In this document: positions 1-7,341 of the stretch, in pieces
Position numbering within the stretch: the first letter of the stretch is position 1
Layout of the letters: every line of letters starts with the position of its first letter
Assembly: GCA_964527395.1 (NCBI GenBank)
Contig: CAZGQD010000007.1
Location: 1-64,000, forward strand
Origin: GCA-2688265 sp964527395
GTDB lineage: Archaea; Nanobdellota; Nanobdellia; Woesearchaeales; GW2011-AR9
Direction of reading: 5' to 3'
Length of the DNA stretch: 64,000 nucleotides
Made by a program: the position numbers and the translations under genes
The notes under the pieces: model-generated
The model's database searches: none
What the model was told of the DNA's origin: nothing
Seen by the model: only the letters and a program-made list of their open reading frames with translations

Positions 1-69
1 TGTGGGATGAAGAAATGTTTTGTGACGCTTCGGATCGAGCGAAGGGAGGTCCGAGGTAGTTCACTTTGA
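1..69 (+). CDS. 3' end of an unidentified gene (partial)
   Basis: Frame 1 is open from the window edge for 22 codons and ends in TGA at 67-69. That stop overlaps the ATG of the next small frame (TGATG), the geometry of translationally coupled genes. The stretch is richer in GC than the surroundings and contains a short CTTCG/CGAAG inverted repeat, so the tail of a structured RNA is an alternative. The peptide end is not recognisable. Confidence 0.25.
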   Translation, partial: CGMKKCFVTLRIERREVRGSSL

Positions 70-200
70 TGGGTTGGCATGAATTTATACATGAGAAGCA
101 TAGTTTTGCTCAAAAGATAGGTGTTGTTCAATTTATTTTAGGTATGCTGTTTTTAGGTTCTGTTATTTACACAAGTATTTTATCAAGGAGCAATAACTAG
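69..200 (+). CDS. Small membrane protein, 43 residues
   Basis: An ATG at 69 opens a 43-residue frame ending in TAG at 200. It has a polar, His-containing N-terminus (MGWHEFIHEKH) followed by one clear hydrophobic helix at about residues 17-37 and a short basic tail, so a single-pass membrane miniprotein is likely. Its start overlaps the stop of the upstream frame. No family is recognised. Confidence 0.4.
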   Translation: MGWHEFIHEKHSFAQKIGVVQFILGMLFLGSVIYTSILSRSNN

Positions 201-207
201 AAGTATT

Positions 208-312
208 TTGACAGTGCATAATATTGTGTTATTTGGTTTGTTGGAAGGCATTTTGCTTGTTTTGTCATTGATTTTGATGTTGCAAGGTTTAGTTAATGCT
301 CATAACGGTTAG
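208..312 (+). CDS. Possible small hydrophobic peptide, 34 residues
   Basis: A frame beginning at TTG 208 (or GTG 214) and ending in TAG at 312 encodes an almost wholly hydrophobic peptide with a Leu-rich helix. It follows the 43-residue membrane frame by 7 bases, so the two could be a coupled pair or a single gene split by a frameshift. There is no ATG start. Confidence 0.25.
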   Translation: MTVHNIVLFGLLEGILLVLSLILMLQGLVNAHNG

Positions 313-334
313 ATTTTATTTCCCTTGCCTTCTA

Positions 335-349
335 AACATTATGCGAATC
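335..349 (-). repeat. Dispersed 14-base repeat, minus-strand copy (R1a)
   Basis: On the minus strand this reads GATTCGCATAATGTT, one of seven copies of TTCGCATAATGTT in the window. It lies between a small membrane gene and the ygiQ-like gene. A longer shared flank, GGGAAA followed by GGT on the plus strand, links it to the degenerate copy at 2563. Confidence 0.75.
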
Positions 350-441
350 CAATATGGGAAAAGGTAAATTAGGTTTTATTAAGTCTTTTTCTTTGAATTT
401 GTATTAAACTCTACTAAAGGTTATTAAATGAAGCTTGTTCA

Positions 442-460
442 TGGTAATTTTTAATTACCA
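442..460. promoter_or_regulatory. Palindrome upstream of the ygiQ-like promoter
   Basis: TGGTAATT and AATTACCA form a perfect 8-base inverted repeat around TTT. It sits directly upstream of the TATA-like element at 470-477, where an archaeal operator or activator site would be expected. Confidence 0.4.
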
Positions 461-469
461 GACGCATGA

Positions 470-477
470 TTTAAATA
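470..477 (+). promoter_or_regulatory. TATA box for the ygiQ-like gene
   Basis: TTTAAATA lies 23-30 bases before the ATG at 500. This matches an archaeal TATA box whose transcript starts at or next to the start codon (leaderless). Confidence 0.45.
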
Positions 478-499
478 AATTCTGCATTTTTTGATGTTT

Positions 500-2266
500 A
501 TGACTGAATTTTTGCCTATTGAAACGAAGAACCCTGACTCTAGAAACCCTGAATCAGTTGAATTTGATGTTGTTTTTGTTACTGGAGATCCATATTATGA
601 CCATCCGTTAAGTGGAATTGCTATACTTTCTCGTCTTTTAGTTGCAAAAGGTTACTCTGTTGCTATCATTGCGCAGCCTGAAACTAAAGAAGATTATCTT
701 AAATGTGGTCGACCTAGATTGTTTTTTTGTATTAGTTCTGGTTTACTTGATTCTAGCTTAGCTAATTATACACCAATGCTTCGTGAGAGAGAAAATGTTT
801 TGGTACCAGTACATGCGCCGATAGTGTATACTTCTAAAATTAAAGAATATTTTAAAGGTTCTATGACGATAATCGGTGGTGTTGAAGCTACTATTCGTCG
901 GTTTACACATTTTGATTATAAAGAAAATAGGTTGCGGCGTGGGGTTTTGAATGATAGCAAAGCTGATTTATTGTTGCATGGAAATGCAGAGAGGGCTTTG
1001 CTTAATTTGGCTTTGAAATGTAAGGATTTACTTGGTTCTAGTGGGTTTTTTAGCTTCAAAAAGAGTCGTGAATTGCTTGTTTTGAGAAAGAAAAATGGGG
1101 TGTCTTATCGTCTTAGAAAGGATGAATTGGATGATTTTAAGGCTGTTCGAAAGTTGCCTAGCTATGAAGAATGTATGGAAGACAAAAGCAATTTTAGTTT
1201 GTTGACTAGAGTACATTATTTGTTACCAAATTCAGCTTTTATAGAGTCTTGTAGTGGGGGATTTATTATGCATAACAGACCAGCACATACTTTATGCGAA
1301 GAGGAAATGGATCTGATTTATTCATTGTCTTTTAAGCGTGATATACATCCAAAATCAAAACAGTTAGAATTTAATAAGAAGATGGTTAGTTTTTTGGAGA
1401 ATTCTGTTGTAATTGGTCGTGGATGCTTTGGTGGTTGTAACTTTTGTGTTATCCCTTTAGTACAAGGTAAAGAAGTTGCAAGGCGTAGTAAAGAAAGTAT
1501 ATTGTTAGAGATTGAGAATTTGTATAACAGTGGTGCGCGAAAAATTAATGACTTAACGTTACCTACATTGAATATGTATGGTTCTTATTGTAGTTTGTAT
1601 GATGAGTCTGAGGAAGTATTTTCGCTTATTATAGAAGAGAAAATTAATGTATTGAATAAAACTAAGTATTGTGATCAAAAGTGTGTAGGTTGTCCTAAAA
1701 GAGTATTACGTGATGATTTATTTCCTTTACTTGAAGGAGTTGAGAAGTTGCAGCAAAAGTTATCTGGTTTGTCTGTTGAGCTTCGTAGTGCAATTAGACA
1801 TGATATGATTCTTGATCAGAAAAAGTTGTTTCGTATGATTATGAAGTTTGTACGTAGATTAAAGATTGCACCAGAACATATTTCTGACAAAGTTTTGGCG
1901 TCAATGAATAAAGGTACTAAGGAAGATTTTGTAAACTTTTTAGGGGAGTTTAAGAAGGTTAATGTAGAACAAGGGACTAATAAGAATCTTGTACCTTATT
2001 TTGTTGCAGGACATCCTGGTTCCTCATTAAAAGATATGGAAATTTTACGAAAGTTTTGTGATGAGAAAGACATTTTTGTTAATTTGACACAGGTTTTTAC
2101 ACCAACACCAGGAACTGCTTCTACTGCGGCTTATTTTACAGGTAAGGACACTTTTTCTAAAAAAGATGTTTATGTTGCACGGGGTTTTCGTGCAAAGAAA
2201 GATCAAAAAAACATGTTAGTTTTGCGCGAAAAAAATTCAGTTTGTGAAAATGATAATCTTGGCTGA
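500..2266 (+). CDS. ygiQ: YgiQ-family radical SAM protein (UPF0313)
   Basis: This is a radical S-adenosylmethionine protein of the YgiQ/UPF0313 family, whose substrate is unknown. The N-terminal family domain spans about residues 1-300, with the early block TGDPYYDHPLSG. The Fe-S/SAM motif is CFGGCNFC, with cysteines at 309, 313 and 316. About 588 residues are present, so the long C-terminal DUF3362 tail of bacterial YgiQ is absent or reduced. ATG 500 is chosen over TTG 491 and ATG 494 because the TATA box then sits at leaderless distance. The gene stands alone between repeat-rich spacers. Confidence 0.88.
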   Translation: MTEFLPIETKNPDSRNPESVEFDVVFVTGDPYYDHPLSGIAILSRLLVAKGYSVAIIAQPETKEDYLKCGRPRLFFCISSGLLDSSLANYTPMLRERENVLVPVHAPIVYTSKIKEYFKGSMTIIGGVEATIRRFTHFDYKENRLRRGVLNDSKADLLLHGNAERALLNLALKCKDLLGSSGFFSFKKSRELLVLRKKNGVSYRLRKDELDDFKAVRKLPSYEECMEDKSNFSLLTRVHYLLPNSAFIESCSGGFIMHNRPAHTLCEEEMDLIYSLSFKRDIHPKSKQLEFNKKMVSFLENSVVIGRGCFGGCNFCVIPLVQGKEVARRSKESILLEIENLYNSGARKINDLTLPTLNMYGSYCSLYDESEEVFSLIIEEKINVLNKTKYCDQKCVGCPKRVLRDDLFPLLEGVEKLQQKLSGLSVELRSAIRHDMILDQKKLFRMIMKFVRRLKIAPEHISDKVLASMNKGTKEDFVNFLGEFKKVNVEQGTNKNLVPYFVAGHPGSSLKDMEILRKFCDEKDIFVNLTQVFTPTPGTASTAAYFTGKDTFSKKDVYVARGFRAKKDQKNMLVLREKNSVCENDNLG

Positions 2267-2390
2267 AAGTTTTAATCTTTTCTATTAGTTTTAGGTTTTA
2301 TATTTTTTAGTTTTTGTTAATATATTTTATTCTTGTTTTTTTCTAGAATTATTTGGTTTTGCTTAAATTCTTTAGTGTTTTTAGACCTGT

Positions 2391-2475
2391 ATATTTTGTC
2401 TAAAAAGTAGGGCTTTTTTGTTAAAATGTTATGTTTTAGGTTTTTTGAGAACTTGTTTGTTTTGATTACAAGTTT
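2391..2475 (+). repeat. Second dispersed repeat, copy R2-1
   Basis: ATTTTGTCTAAAAAG, a short loop, then CTTTTTTGTTAAAAT, followed by a T-rich tail containing TTGTTTGTTTTGATTA. The AAAAAG/CTTTTTT hairpin followed by a T-rich run resembles a terminator. The same order of blocks recurs at 3143 and 4003. Confidence 0.5.
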
Positions 2476-2562
2476 TAGTTCTAGATATTTTAGGTTTTTC
2501 TAGTAGTTTCTGTTTGTTCATCCCGTATTGTTTTTGCCTTTTTAGAGAGTTATTTTGTTATT

Positions 2563-2573
2563 TTATGCGAACC
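2563..2573 (-). repeat. Degenerate copy of the 14-base repeat (R1b)
   Basis: The minus strand reads GGTTCGCATAA but diverges afterwards (AAAT instead of TGTT). It is followed on the plus strand by CCAGATTGGGAAAGG, resembling the flank of the copy at 335. Confidence 0.5.
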
Positions 2574-3049
2574 CAGATTGGGAAAGGTTCTGCAATTTTT
2601 TTGATTTCCTTTTTTTTTATTAAAAAAGGTCTTTTCCTAGAATCTGTTGATTCATTGATTCTTTTGATTCTATTGACACAAAGATACAAAAAGGTGTTAA
2701 AATGGCTTAAAAATAGGTGTTTATTTGTTCTTTTGATGCAAATTGATGCTAGATGCGTTGTATCTAAGAATCTAAGGGTAAAAAGAAGCTTATTGGTGTT
2801 TTGCGCGCGCAATTTTAGTGTTTTAATATGGCTTTTTTTGTTTCATTAGGTGGAAATGAGTCAAAAGTTTCTTATGTTTCAAGACAATAAAATGTTGTAA
2901 TAGTTTTTATGTATTAAGTGGTTCGTATAACATAAGAATTGGTTTTAATAGTTTTTATAATAAATAAGATTTTAAGTACAATAGATTCAAGAGTTTTGTT
3001 GCCAATGATTTTTATCATTTCAAAAATAATAATAGTTTAATTCTTATTA

Positions 3050-3064
3050 GGTTCGCATAATGTT
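3050..3064 (+). repeat. Dispersed 14-base repeat, copy R1d
   Basis: GGTTCGCATAATGTT followed by CTGTGAACC. GGTTCGCA and TGTGAACC can pair as an 8-base stem with one G-T pair. With the copy at 3552 it brackets the single gene at 3221-3526 in direct orientation. Confidence 0.75.
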
Positions 3065-3115
3065 CTGTGAACCACTAGTTTCTTTGTCCTAAGTAGAATC
3101 CAAAGATTCGATTGT

Positions 3116-3178
3116 TGATTAGAAGTTTTATTCTTATTAGAATGCATTATTTTGTCTAAAAAGCCAGCCTTTTTTGTG
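3116..3178 (+). repeat. Second dispersed repeat, copy R2-2
   Basis: The blocks TTGATTAGAAGTTTTATTC, GCATTATTTTGTCT and AAAAAGCCAGCCTTTTTTG closely match 3974-4040. The copy ends about 20 bases before the TATA-like GTTTAAAAAAC of the 3221 gene. Confidence 0.55.
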
Positions 3179-3220
3179 CAAATCCACAAGGTTTAAAAAA
3201 CTCATAACAGAACAAATTCC

Positions 3221-3526
3221 ATGGAAAGAAGTTATGAGATTAGTCAACAACATTTTGAATTATTTGATGGGAGAAAATGGGTGCCTTTTGGTCAAGAGCC
3301 GTTCCGTTTTGTATGTAGAGACGAAGTAGGCAATATTGATTTGTTTCCACCAACTTCTACAGCGTTAATGTACGTAGCACAAATTATCAATACAGGTTAT
3401 GCAGGCCGATACAGCACATTTTCTGAAGGTAAAATGGTTGTAGACGTTTTAGATAGAATGAGAATCGTCACAAAACCATTAGATGAATGCGATAAAGGCA
3501 TGTTAGAAGATTATTTAAGATCATAA
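3221..3526 (+). CDS. Hypothetical protein, 101 residues; paralogue of the facing gene
   Basis: A soluble, acidic 101-residue protein of no recognised family. Its middle block IINTGYAGRYSTF aligns with IIANGYGGRWSDL of the convergent gene at 3584-3907, so the two are diverged paralogues. A TATA-like GTTTAAAAAA lies 20-30 bases before ATG 3221, fitting a leaderless start. The gene is bracketed by direct copies of the 14-base repeat at 3050 and 3552. Confidence 0.65.
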   Translation: MERSYEISQQHFELFDGRKWVPFGQEPFRFVCRDEVGNIDLFPPTSTALMYVAQIINTGYAGRYSTFSEGKMVVDVLDRMRIVTKPLDECDKGMLEDYLRS

Positions 3527-3551
3527 TTGCAGTCAAATTAAGCTTAATCTT

Positions 3552-3565
3552 GTTCGCATAATGTT
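3552..3565 (+). repeat. Dispersed 14-base repeat, copy R1e
   Basis: GTTCGCATAATGTT, exact consensus, 26 bases after the stop of the 3221 gene and before the 3' end of the convergent paralogue. Confidence 0.78.
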
Positions 3566-3583
3566 GATTATCCGTACTTCCTG

Positions 3584-3907
3584 TTATTCTAGCAGTTTTT
3601 TCTGAACAGCAAGCATAAGGCCAACAGAAGATTGTTCACTCAGCGGACCATAATTGGTTTGAAGACCAGTATTTGCATCAAAATCAGAACTTTCTGGTAA
3701 ATCAGACCATCTGCCCCCATATCCATTAGCAATAATTTCAGTATATTCAAGAGGACTACAAATTTCAATTTCGCCAATCAATCCACGTTGCATAACTCCT
3801 TCTTGACTAATTTGTTCAAAGCGGTGCCCATAAGTACCAGGATTTTCTGAATCTTCAACAAGTCCACAAATAGTTCTTTGACCAATGTACAATGTTTTTT
3901 GACCCAT
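3584..3907 (-). CDS. Hypothetical protein, 107 residues; paralogue of the 3221 gene
   Basis: A soluble protein without a recognised domain. It shares the IIxxGYxGRxS block with the convergent 3221-3526 gene. The promoter reads TTTATAAAAAAG on the minus strand, 22-31 bases before the ATG at 3907, again a leaderless arrangement. The facing orientation of two related single genes, with a 14-base repeat between them, suggests duplication with inversion or two separately acquired cassettes. Confidence 0.65.
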   Translation of the reverse strand: MGQKTLYIGQRTICGLVEDSENPGTYGHRFEQISQEGVMQRGLIGEIEICSPLEYTEIIANGYGGRWSDLPESSDFDANTGLQTNYGPLSEQSSVGLMLAVQKKLLE

Positions 3908-4294
3908 AGTTTAACTGTAAATAGCTTTTTTATAAATTTTGTGCATTAAACTGACGAATAGGATTTTTCAACAATTGATTAAAAGTTTTATTCATCCTAA
4001 AATACATTATTTTGTTCAAAAAGCCGGGCCTTTTTTGTTAAAATAATTAGTTTTAATTTTTTGATAATTTGTTTGTTTTGATTAAAAGTTCCCGTTTTAG
4101 AACTTTTGTGTTTTTATTAGATTTATTATTTTGAAAATAATGGTTTTTTCTTAGATATATTAGTAAAGTAATTTTAAATTTTTCTTAAATTTTTGTTGAT
4201 AAGAAGTTTTATTCTTTTAAATATTTATTTTACTAAAACAGAATATTTATATTTTGAATTATTTTAATACATTGAAAATCTGGCGCGCGAAAAA
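3908..4294. other. Intergenic region with second repeat
   Basis: No gene is seen. It contains the promoter of the minus-strand 3907 gene, the R2-3 repeat at about 3974-4100, a partial echo of its leading block (AAGTTTTATTC near 4203) and long AT-rich runs. Confidence 0.6.
3974..4100 (+). repeat. Second dispersed repeat, copy R2-3
   Basis: TTGATTAAAAGTTTTATTC, ACATTATTTTGTTC and AAAAAGCCGGGCCTTTTTTG match the 3116 copy, and the downstream TTGTTTGTTTTGATTA block matches the 2391 copy. This copy therefore joins the two partial versions. Confidence 0.55.
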
Positions 4295-4624
4295 ATGAGG
4301 TTCCCATTCATAGAAAAATATCTTATAAAAGCAGACGTTGCACCAACAGGCAATGAATATCTATTAATGAGAGACATATTAGTAGGTTCATTAGAGTATT
4401 TTTCTTCCTTATCAAATGAAGGATTAGAGCGTTGTGAGAGATCTTTTAGAGAATCTAGGTTCTATGGATCAACTGTTTCTTTGTTGCTTGGAAAAAGAGA
4501 TTTAGACTACGAAAGAAAGCTTGTTGATGCAATTGTTAGTGAAGAAATGAAGAATTATTTTAGATACACTACCTGTAATTATAACAATAGCAATTTGGTT
4601 TCTGATAATAAAGGAATCATCTAA
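4295..4624 (+). CDS. Hypothetical protein, 109 residues
   Basis: A mostly helical, charged 109-residue protein without a recognised family, a signal peptide or a membrane segment. Its 3' end overlaps the convergent 4617-5180 gene by 8 bases. The start follows an AT-rich promoter region and a GC-rich GGCGCGCG stretch. Confidence 0.55.
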   Translation: MRFPFIEKYLIKADVAPTGNEYLLMRDILVGSLEYFSSLSNEGLERCERSFRESRFYGSTVSLLLGKRDLDYERKLVDAIVSEEMKNYFRYTTCNYNNSNLVSDNKGII

Positions 4625-5180
4625 AACCACTATGATTATATGTATCTAATTTAAAAGATCCACTACACACATCATTTAATAACTTTTCAACAGAATAATC
4701 AATTACAGAATCATCAAAAGAGATAGTTGCCCAGTATTCTCTTTGTTCAAAGAATTTTGGGTTTTGGATACATTCTTCATCGAGTTCTAATAGTGCTTGT
4801 CCAACTACAAGAGTTTGTTCTAATTCATTTAAGGTTGAAGTGTTATAAACTAAAGGAAAAGGGACTGAATTTGGATTAATAGTTTGTTGAATTGTTTCAG
4901 TTGGCATTTCAGTAAATCCTGATGAAATTGAATAAGCAACTTTGGCTGCATTATAAACTAAAGGTATTGCTAAGAGTAATGAAGAAATACCCCCAATAAT
5001 TCTTCCTTTTCTTGATAGTTCTATTTCACGTTCTTTTTTTTCGATTGCAGTAATTTTTTTTAAGTAGAGATTTTCGGGTTCTGGAGTTTTTTTAACACGA
5101 GTTGAATTTTCAAAAGGTTTAGGCATAATTATCTTAGGAGGTTCTGCTCCATGATTAGTAGGTTGGTTTTCATTATCCAT
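4617..5180 (-). CDS. Single-pass membrane protein, 187 residues
   Basis: A Pro-rich, basic N-terminal region (about 1-57) is followed by one hydrophobic helix (about 62-83) and an acidic domain with two cysteines at the C-terminal side. The layout matches the next gene upstream (5234-5641): basic segment with an RKGRI/KRGRI-like block, then a helix, then a Thr/Asn-rich tail. They may be diverged paralogues. ATTTATAAAG lies about 24-32 bases before the ATG. Function unknown. Confidence 0.6.
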   Translation of the reverse strand: MDNENQPTNHGAEPPKIIMPKPFENSTRVKKTPEPENLYLKKITAIEKKEREIELSRKGRIIGGISSLLLAIPLVYNAAKVAYSISSGFTEMPTETIQQTINPNSVPFPLVYNTSTLNELEQTLVVGQALLELDEECIQNPKFFEQREYWATISFDDSVIDYSVEKLLNDVCSGSFKLDTYNHSGFR

Positions 5181-5233
5181 TTTGTTAGAAAATTAACTTT
5201 ACTTTATAAATATTAATGGAGATTTATCACCAT

Positions 5234-5641
5234 TTAGTAGTTTTGAGTTATACTAGCATTTGCAGTATTGTAAGCTTGAACATTTTTGTAGATTGTAGTT
5301 GGTAGTACAGAAAGATTTGTTATAAGAGTTTGATCAGTTTCTCTTACATTATTTATTAGGCCTGCAGTTGCTAGAATCACAAGAGACAAGCCAATTCTAT
5401 TAGAAATAACTCTCCTATGTTCAGCTTTTGGGTTTGCCATATAACAAAAAGGACCAGTAATTGTATGGTAAACTTTGCTAATCCTACCTCGTTTTTTTGC
5501 AGTTTTGTCGTCTTTAATTCTAGTTTCAAGTGTAGGTGCATCACCGAGGTACATAGTTTCAGGAGATTCACTGACCATCAGAATAGGTTTTGGTGGAAGC
5601 ATATAAAAATATTGAGTTTTTCTTAGTGTTTCTTGGTGCAT
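5234..5641 (-). CDS. Single-pass membrane protein, 135 residues
   Basis: A basic stretch (KKRGRISK, about 49-56) precedes one hydrophobic helix at about 83-98 and a short polar tail. The ATG at 5641 has ATTTATAAAA about 20-28 bases upstream; internal ATGs at codons 14 and 22 are alternatives. It shares architecture with the downstream 4617-5180 gene, but each has its own TATA box. Function unknown. Confidence 0.55.
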   Translation of the reverse strand: MHQETLRKTQYFYMLPPKPILMVSESPETMYLGDAPTLETRIKDDKTAKKRGRISKVYHTITGPFCYMANPKAEHRRVISNRIGLSLVILATAGLINNVRETDQTLITNLSVLPTTIYKNVQAYNTANASITQNY

Positions 5642-5877
5642 TTTTTGCTATTTTCGGTATGTTTTTATAAATATTTACGACATTTTCTAAGTAGGAATAT
5701 GTGCTGCTTAGAAAATTAGTTTATTTTTAGGCTAAATTCATTTTCTCCAATGGAGTTCGGTTAATAAAGAAAAAATATCTTGTTTTTTGTTTGTTTTTTA
5801 ACAACTGAACAAATTTGAGTGCAATTATCCGAACATTTTTATACCAGTTCTTTGTTTTTTTATATGAGGGATTGGTT

Positions 5878-6708
5878 ATGGAAGGGTATCTTGATGAATT
5901 AGAAGCAGAAATAACGTTACGTGGGCTATCTAATAGCACTATGAAGGCATATATGAAATACAACGGACTTTTATTGTCTAAAACAAAAAAGGCGCCAGAA
6001 GACATTACAAAGCGTGAGATCAAATCATTTCTAGCAAGCATGGTTCGAGATGGAGTTGCAAGTAGAACTATCAATTTGGCAAGATCTGCCCTGCTTTTTT
6101 TCTATAATGAAGTACTTGAGAAAGGGTTTGTGGGTATTAAGATACCAAAAATAAAAAAATCGTTGCCTATTTTCTTAACAAAGAAAGAAATTTCAATGTT
6201 AATCAATGCTTCTGGGAGTAACAAAAGCAGATTGATGATACAATTCTTATACAGTTCTGGTCTTCGGGTGTCAGAAATATGCACTGCAAGAGTAGAAGAA
6301 ATTGATTTTTCTCGAGGTAGAGGCTACGTTCGTGATGGTAAAGGCGGTAAAGACAGGTTGTTTTTCCTAGGAAAAGATTTGTCTTTATCATTAAAAGAAT
6401 TTGTTGGACAACGTCAAACTGGTTTTGTATTTGAAAACAAAAATGGACATCGTCTGTCAGAAAGAAATATACAAAAGATCATATCTACTACTGCGCGGCG
6501 CGCTGGTATTATGAAACATGTAACACCACATAAGTTGAGACATTCATTTGCAACACATTTGCATGATTCAGGTGTATCTATACGTACTATCCAGGAGTTG
6601 CTTGGACATTCTAATTTACAGACTACAGAGATTTATACTCATGTCTCTGCTAAGAAGCTTGAGGAAGTTCAAAACCCGCTTGATGATATGCAAGAAACAA
6701 TTAATTAA
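5878..6708 (+). CDS. xerA: Tyrosine recombinase, XerA/XerC-like
   Basis: A tyrosine recombinase of 276 residues with the full catalytic set visible: R130 (GLRVSE), K158 (GGKDR), H218 and R221 (HKLRH), H244 (LGHS) and nucleophile Y253 (EIYTH). An N-terminal SAM-like core-binding domain spans about 1-100. The length fits archaeal XerA and chromosomal Xer proteins; no IntI-type insertion is seen. ATG 5878 is preferred to TTG 5815, which would add an untypical hydrophobic leader. It sits inside the zone containing the 14-base repeats, making it a candidate to act on them. Chromosome dimer resolution is the standard role. Confidence 0.9.
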   Translation: MEGYLDELEAEITLRGLSNSTMKAYMKYNGLLLSKTKKAPEDITKREIKSFLASMVRDGVASRTINLARSALLFFYNEVLEKGFVGIKIPKIKKSLPIFLTKKEISMLINASGSNKSRLMIQFLYSSGLRVSEICTARVEEIDFSRGRGYVRDGKGGKDRLFFLGKDLSLSLKEFVGQRQTGFVFENKNGHRLSERNIQKIISTTARRAGIMKHVTPHKLRHSFATHLHDSGVSIRTIQELLGHSNLQTTEIYTHVSAKKLEEVQNPLDDMQETIN

Positions 6709-6734
6709 TTGAAATTGTTTTTTTGTTGTTATCT

Positions 6735-7229
6735 TTACACTAACCATTCTAAACCATGCATTGTTTTATGAATATAGTCGCCGCCTGCACCAAAAGCAAG
6801 AAATGCTGGCCAATTTGTCCATCTTACAGTGTTGTTTGCAATACTATCAAACTTACCCTTATACCTATGTTCCCATGGACATGTTTTGCTTTTTAGAAGT
6901 ATTTGGCATGCCCTACCCACTAAGAGTTCTGTACCAGCAATTGTTGCACCCCATTGAGCAGATCTTGTTGCTGCACGCATATATTGTCCTAAACCATTCA
7001 GATCTCCAGAGAATAAATTATTTGCAACATATTCTATTGCTGGTTGTAATTGATGAATCAATGAAGGAGCAGCCACATAAATAGGAACCATCCAAAGATT
7101 CATTGAGCCTACAAAATTTTTGCGACCAGGAACTTCGAATCTATCTCTAATCCCGCTTACTAGAACCTCTCCTAATGTACCAGATCCTGCAAAGATTAAT
7201 GATTCATAAAAAGCTGATGGATCTGACAT
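6735..7229 (-). CDS. Hypothetical protein, 164 residues, possibly membrane-associated
   Basis: Moderately hydrophobic segments at about residues 40-60 (NLWMVPIYVAAP) and 140-152 could associate with the membrane, but no clean transmembrane helix dominates. It is rich in Gly, Ala and Trp. It converges with the recombinase gene (26 bases between stops). No family is recognised. Confidence 0.5.
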   Translation of the reverse strand: MSDPSAFYESLIFAGSGTLGEVLVSGIRDRFEVPGRKNFVGSMNLWMVPIYVAAPSLIHQLQPAIEYVANNLFSGDLNGLGQYMRAATRSAQWGATIAGTELLVGRACQILLKSKTCPWEHRYKGKFDSIANNTVRWTNWPAFLAFGAGGDYIHKTMHGLEWLV

Positions 7230-7341
7230 GAATTTAACTTTTTTTTGTTTGGTTAATAAGCTTTATTGTGTTCAATCCAAATATGATTTTCATTTTTGAG
7301 CTTTTTCAAGCAAAAGATTTATAAATGGTTTTTACTACTAA

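Larger units (their letters stand above)
2267..3220. other. Repeat-rich intergenic region
   Basis: About 950 bases without a convincing gene. An open frame at 2514-2849 translates to low-complexity Phe/Leu-rich sequence and is not called. The region holds copies of the 14-base repeat (2563 minus, 3050 plus, and a degenerate form GTTCGTATAAC near 2921) and two copies of a second repeat with an AAAAAG/CTTTTTT hairpin (about 2393 and 3143). CCCAGATTGGG near 2572 is a further small hairpin. Confidence 0.6.

Noticed and set aside
1..60. Tail of a tRNA, RNase P RNA or rRNA at the window start
   Set aside because: A GC-richer stretch with one 5-base hairpin, but no known consensus could be matched.
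2514..2849. 111-codon open frame in the repeat-rich spacer
   Set aside because: Composition is Phe/Leu-rich low complexity, the frame overlaps a repeat copy and no family or promoter signal supports it.
5727..6074. Minus-strand open frame overlapping the recombinase start
   Set aside because: It is antisense to the conserved N-terminal domain of the tyrosine recombinase; no independent motif.
6761..7084. Plus-strand open frame inside the 6735-7229 gene
   Set aside because: Antisense shadow with aromatic and Leu-rich translation; the minus frame has better composition and a promoter.
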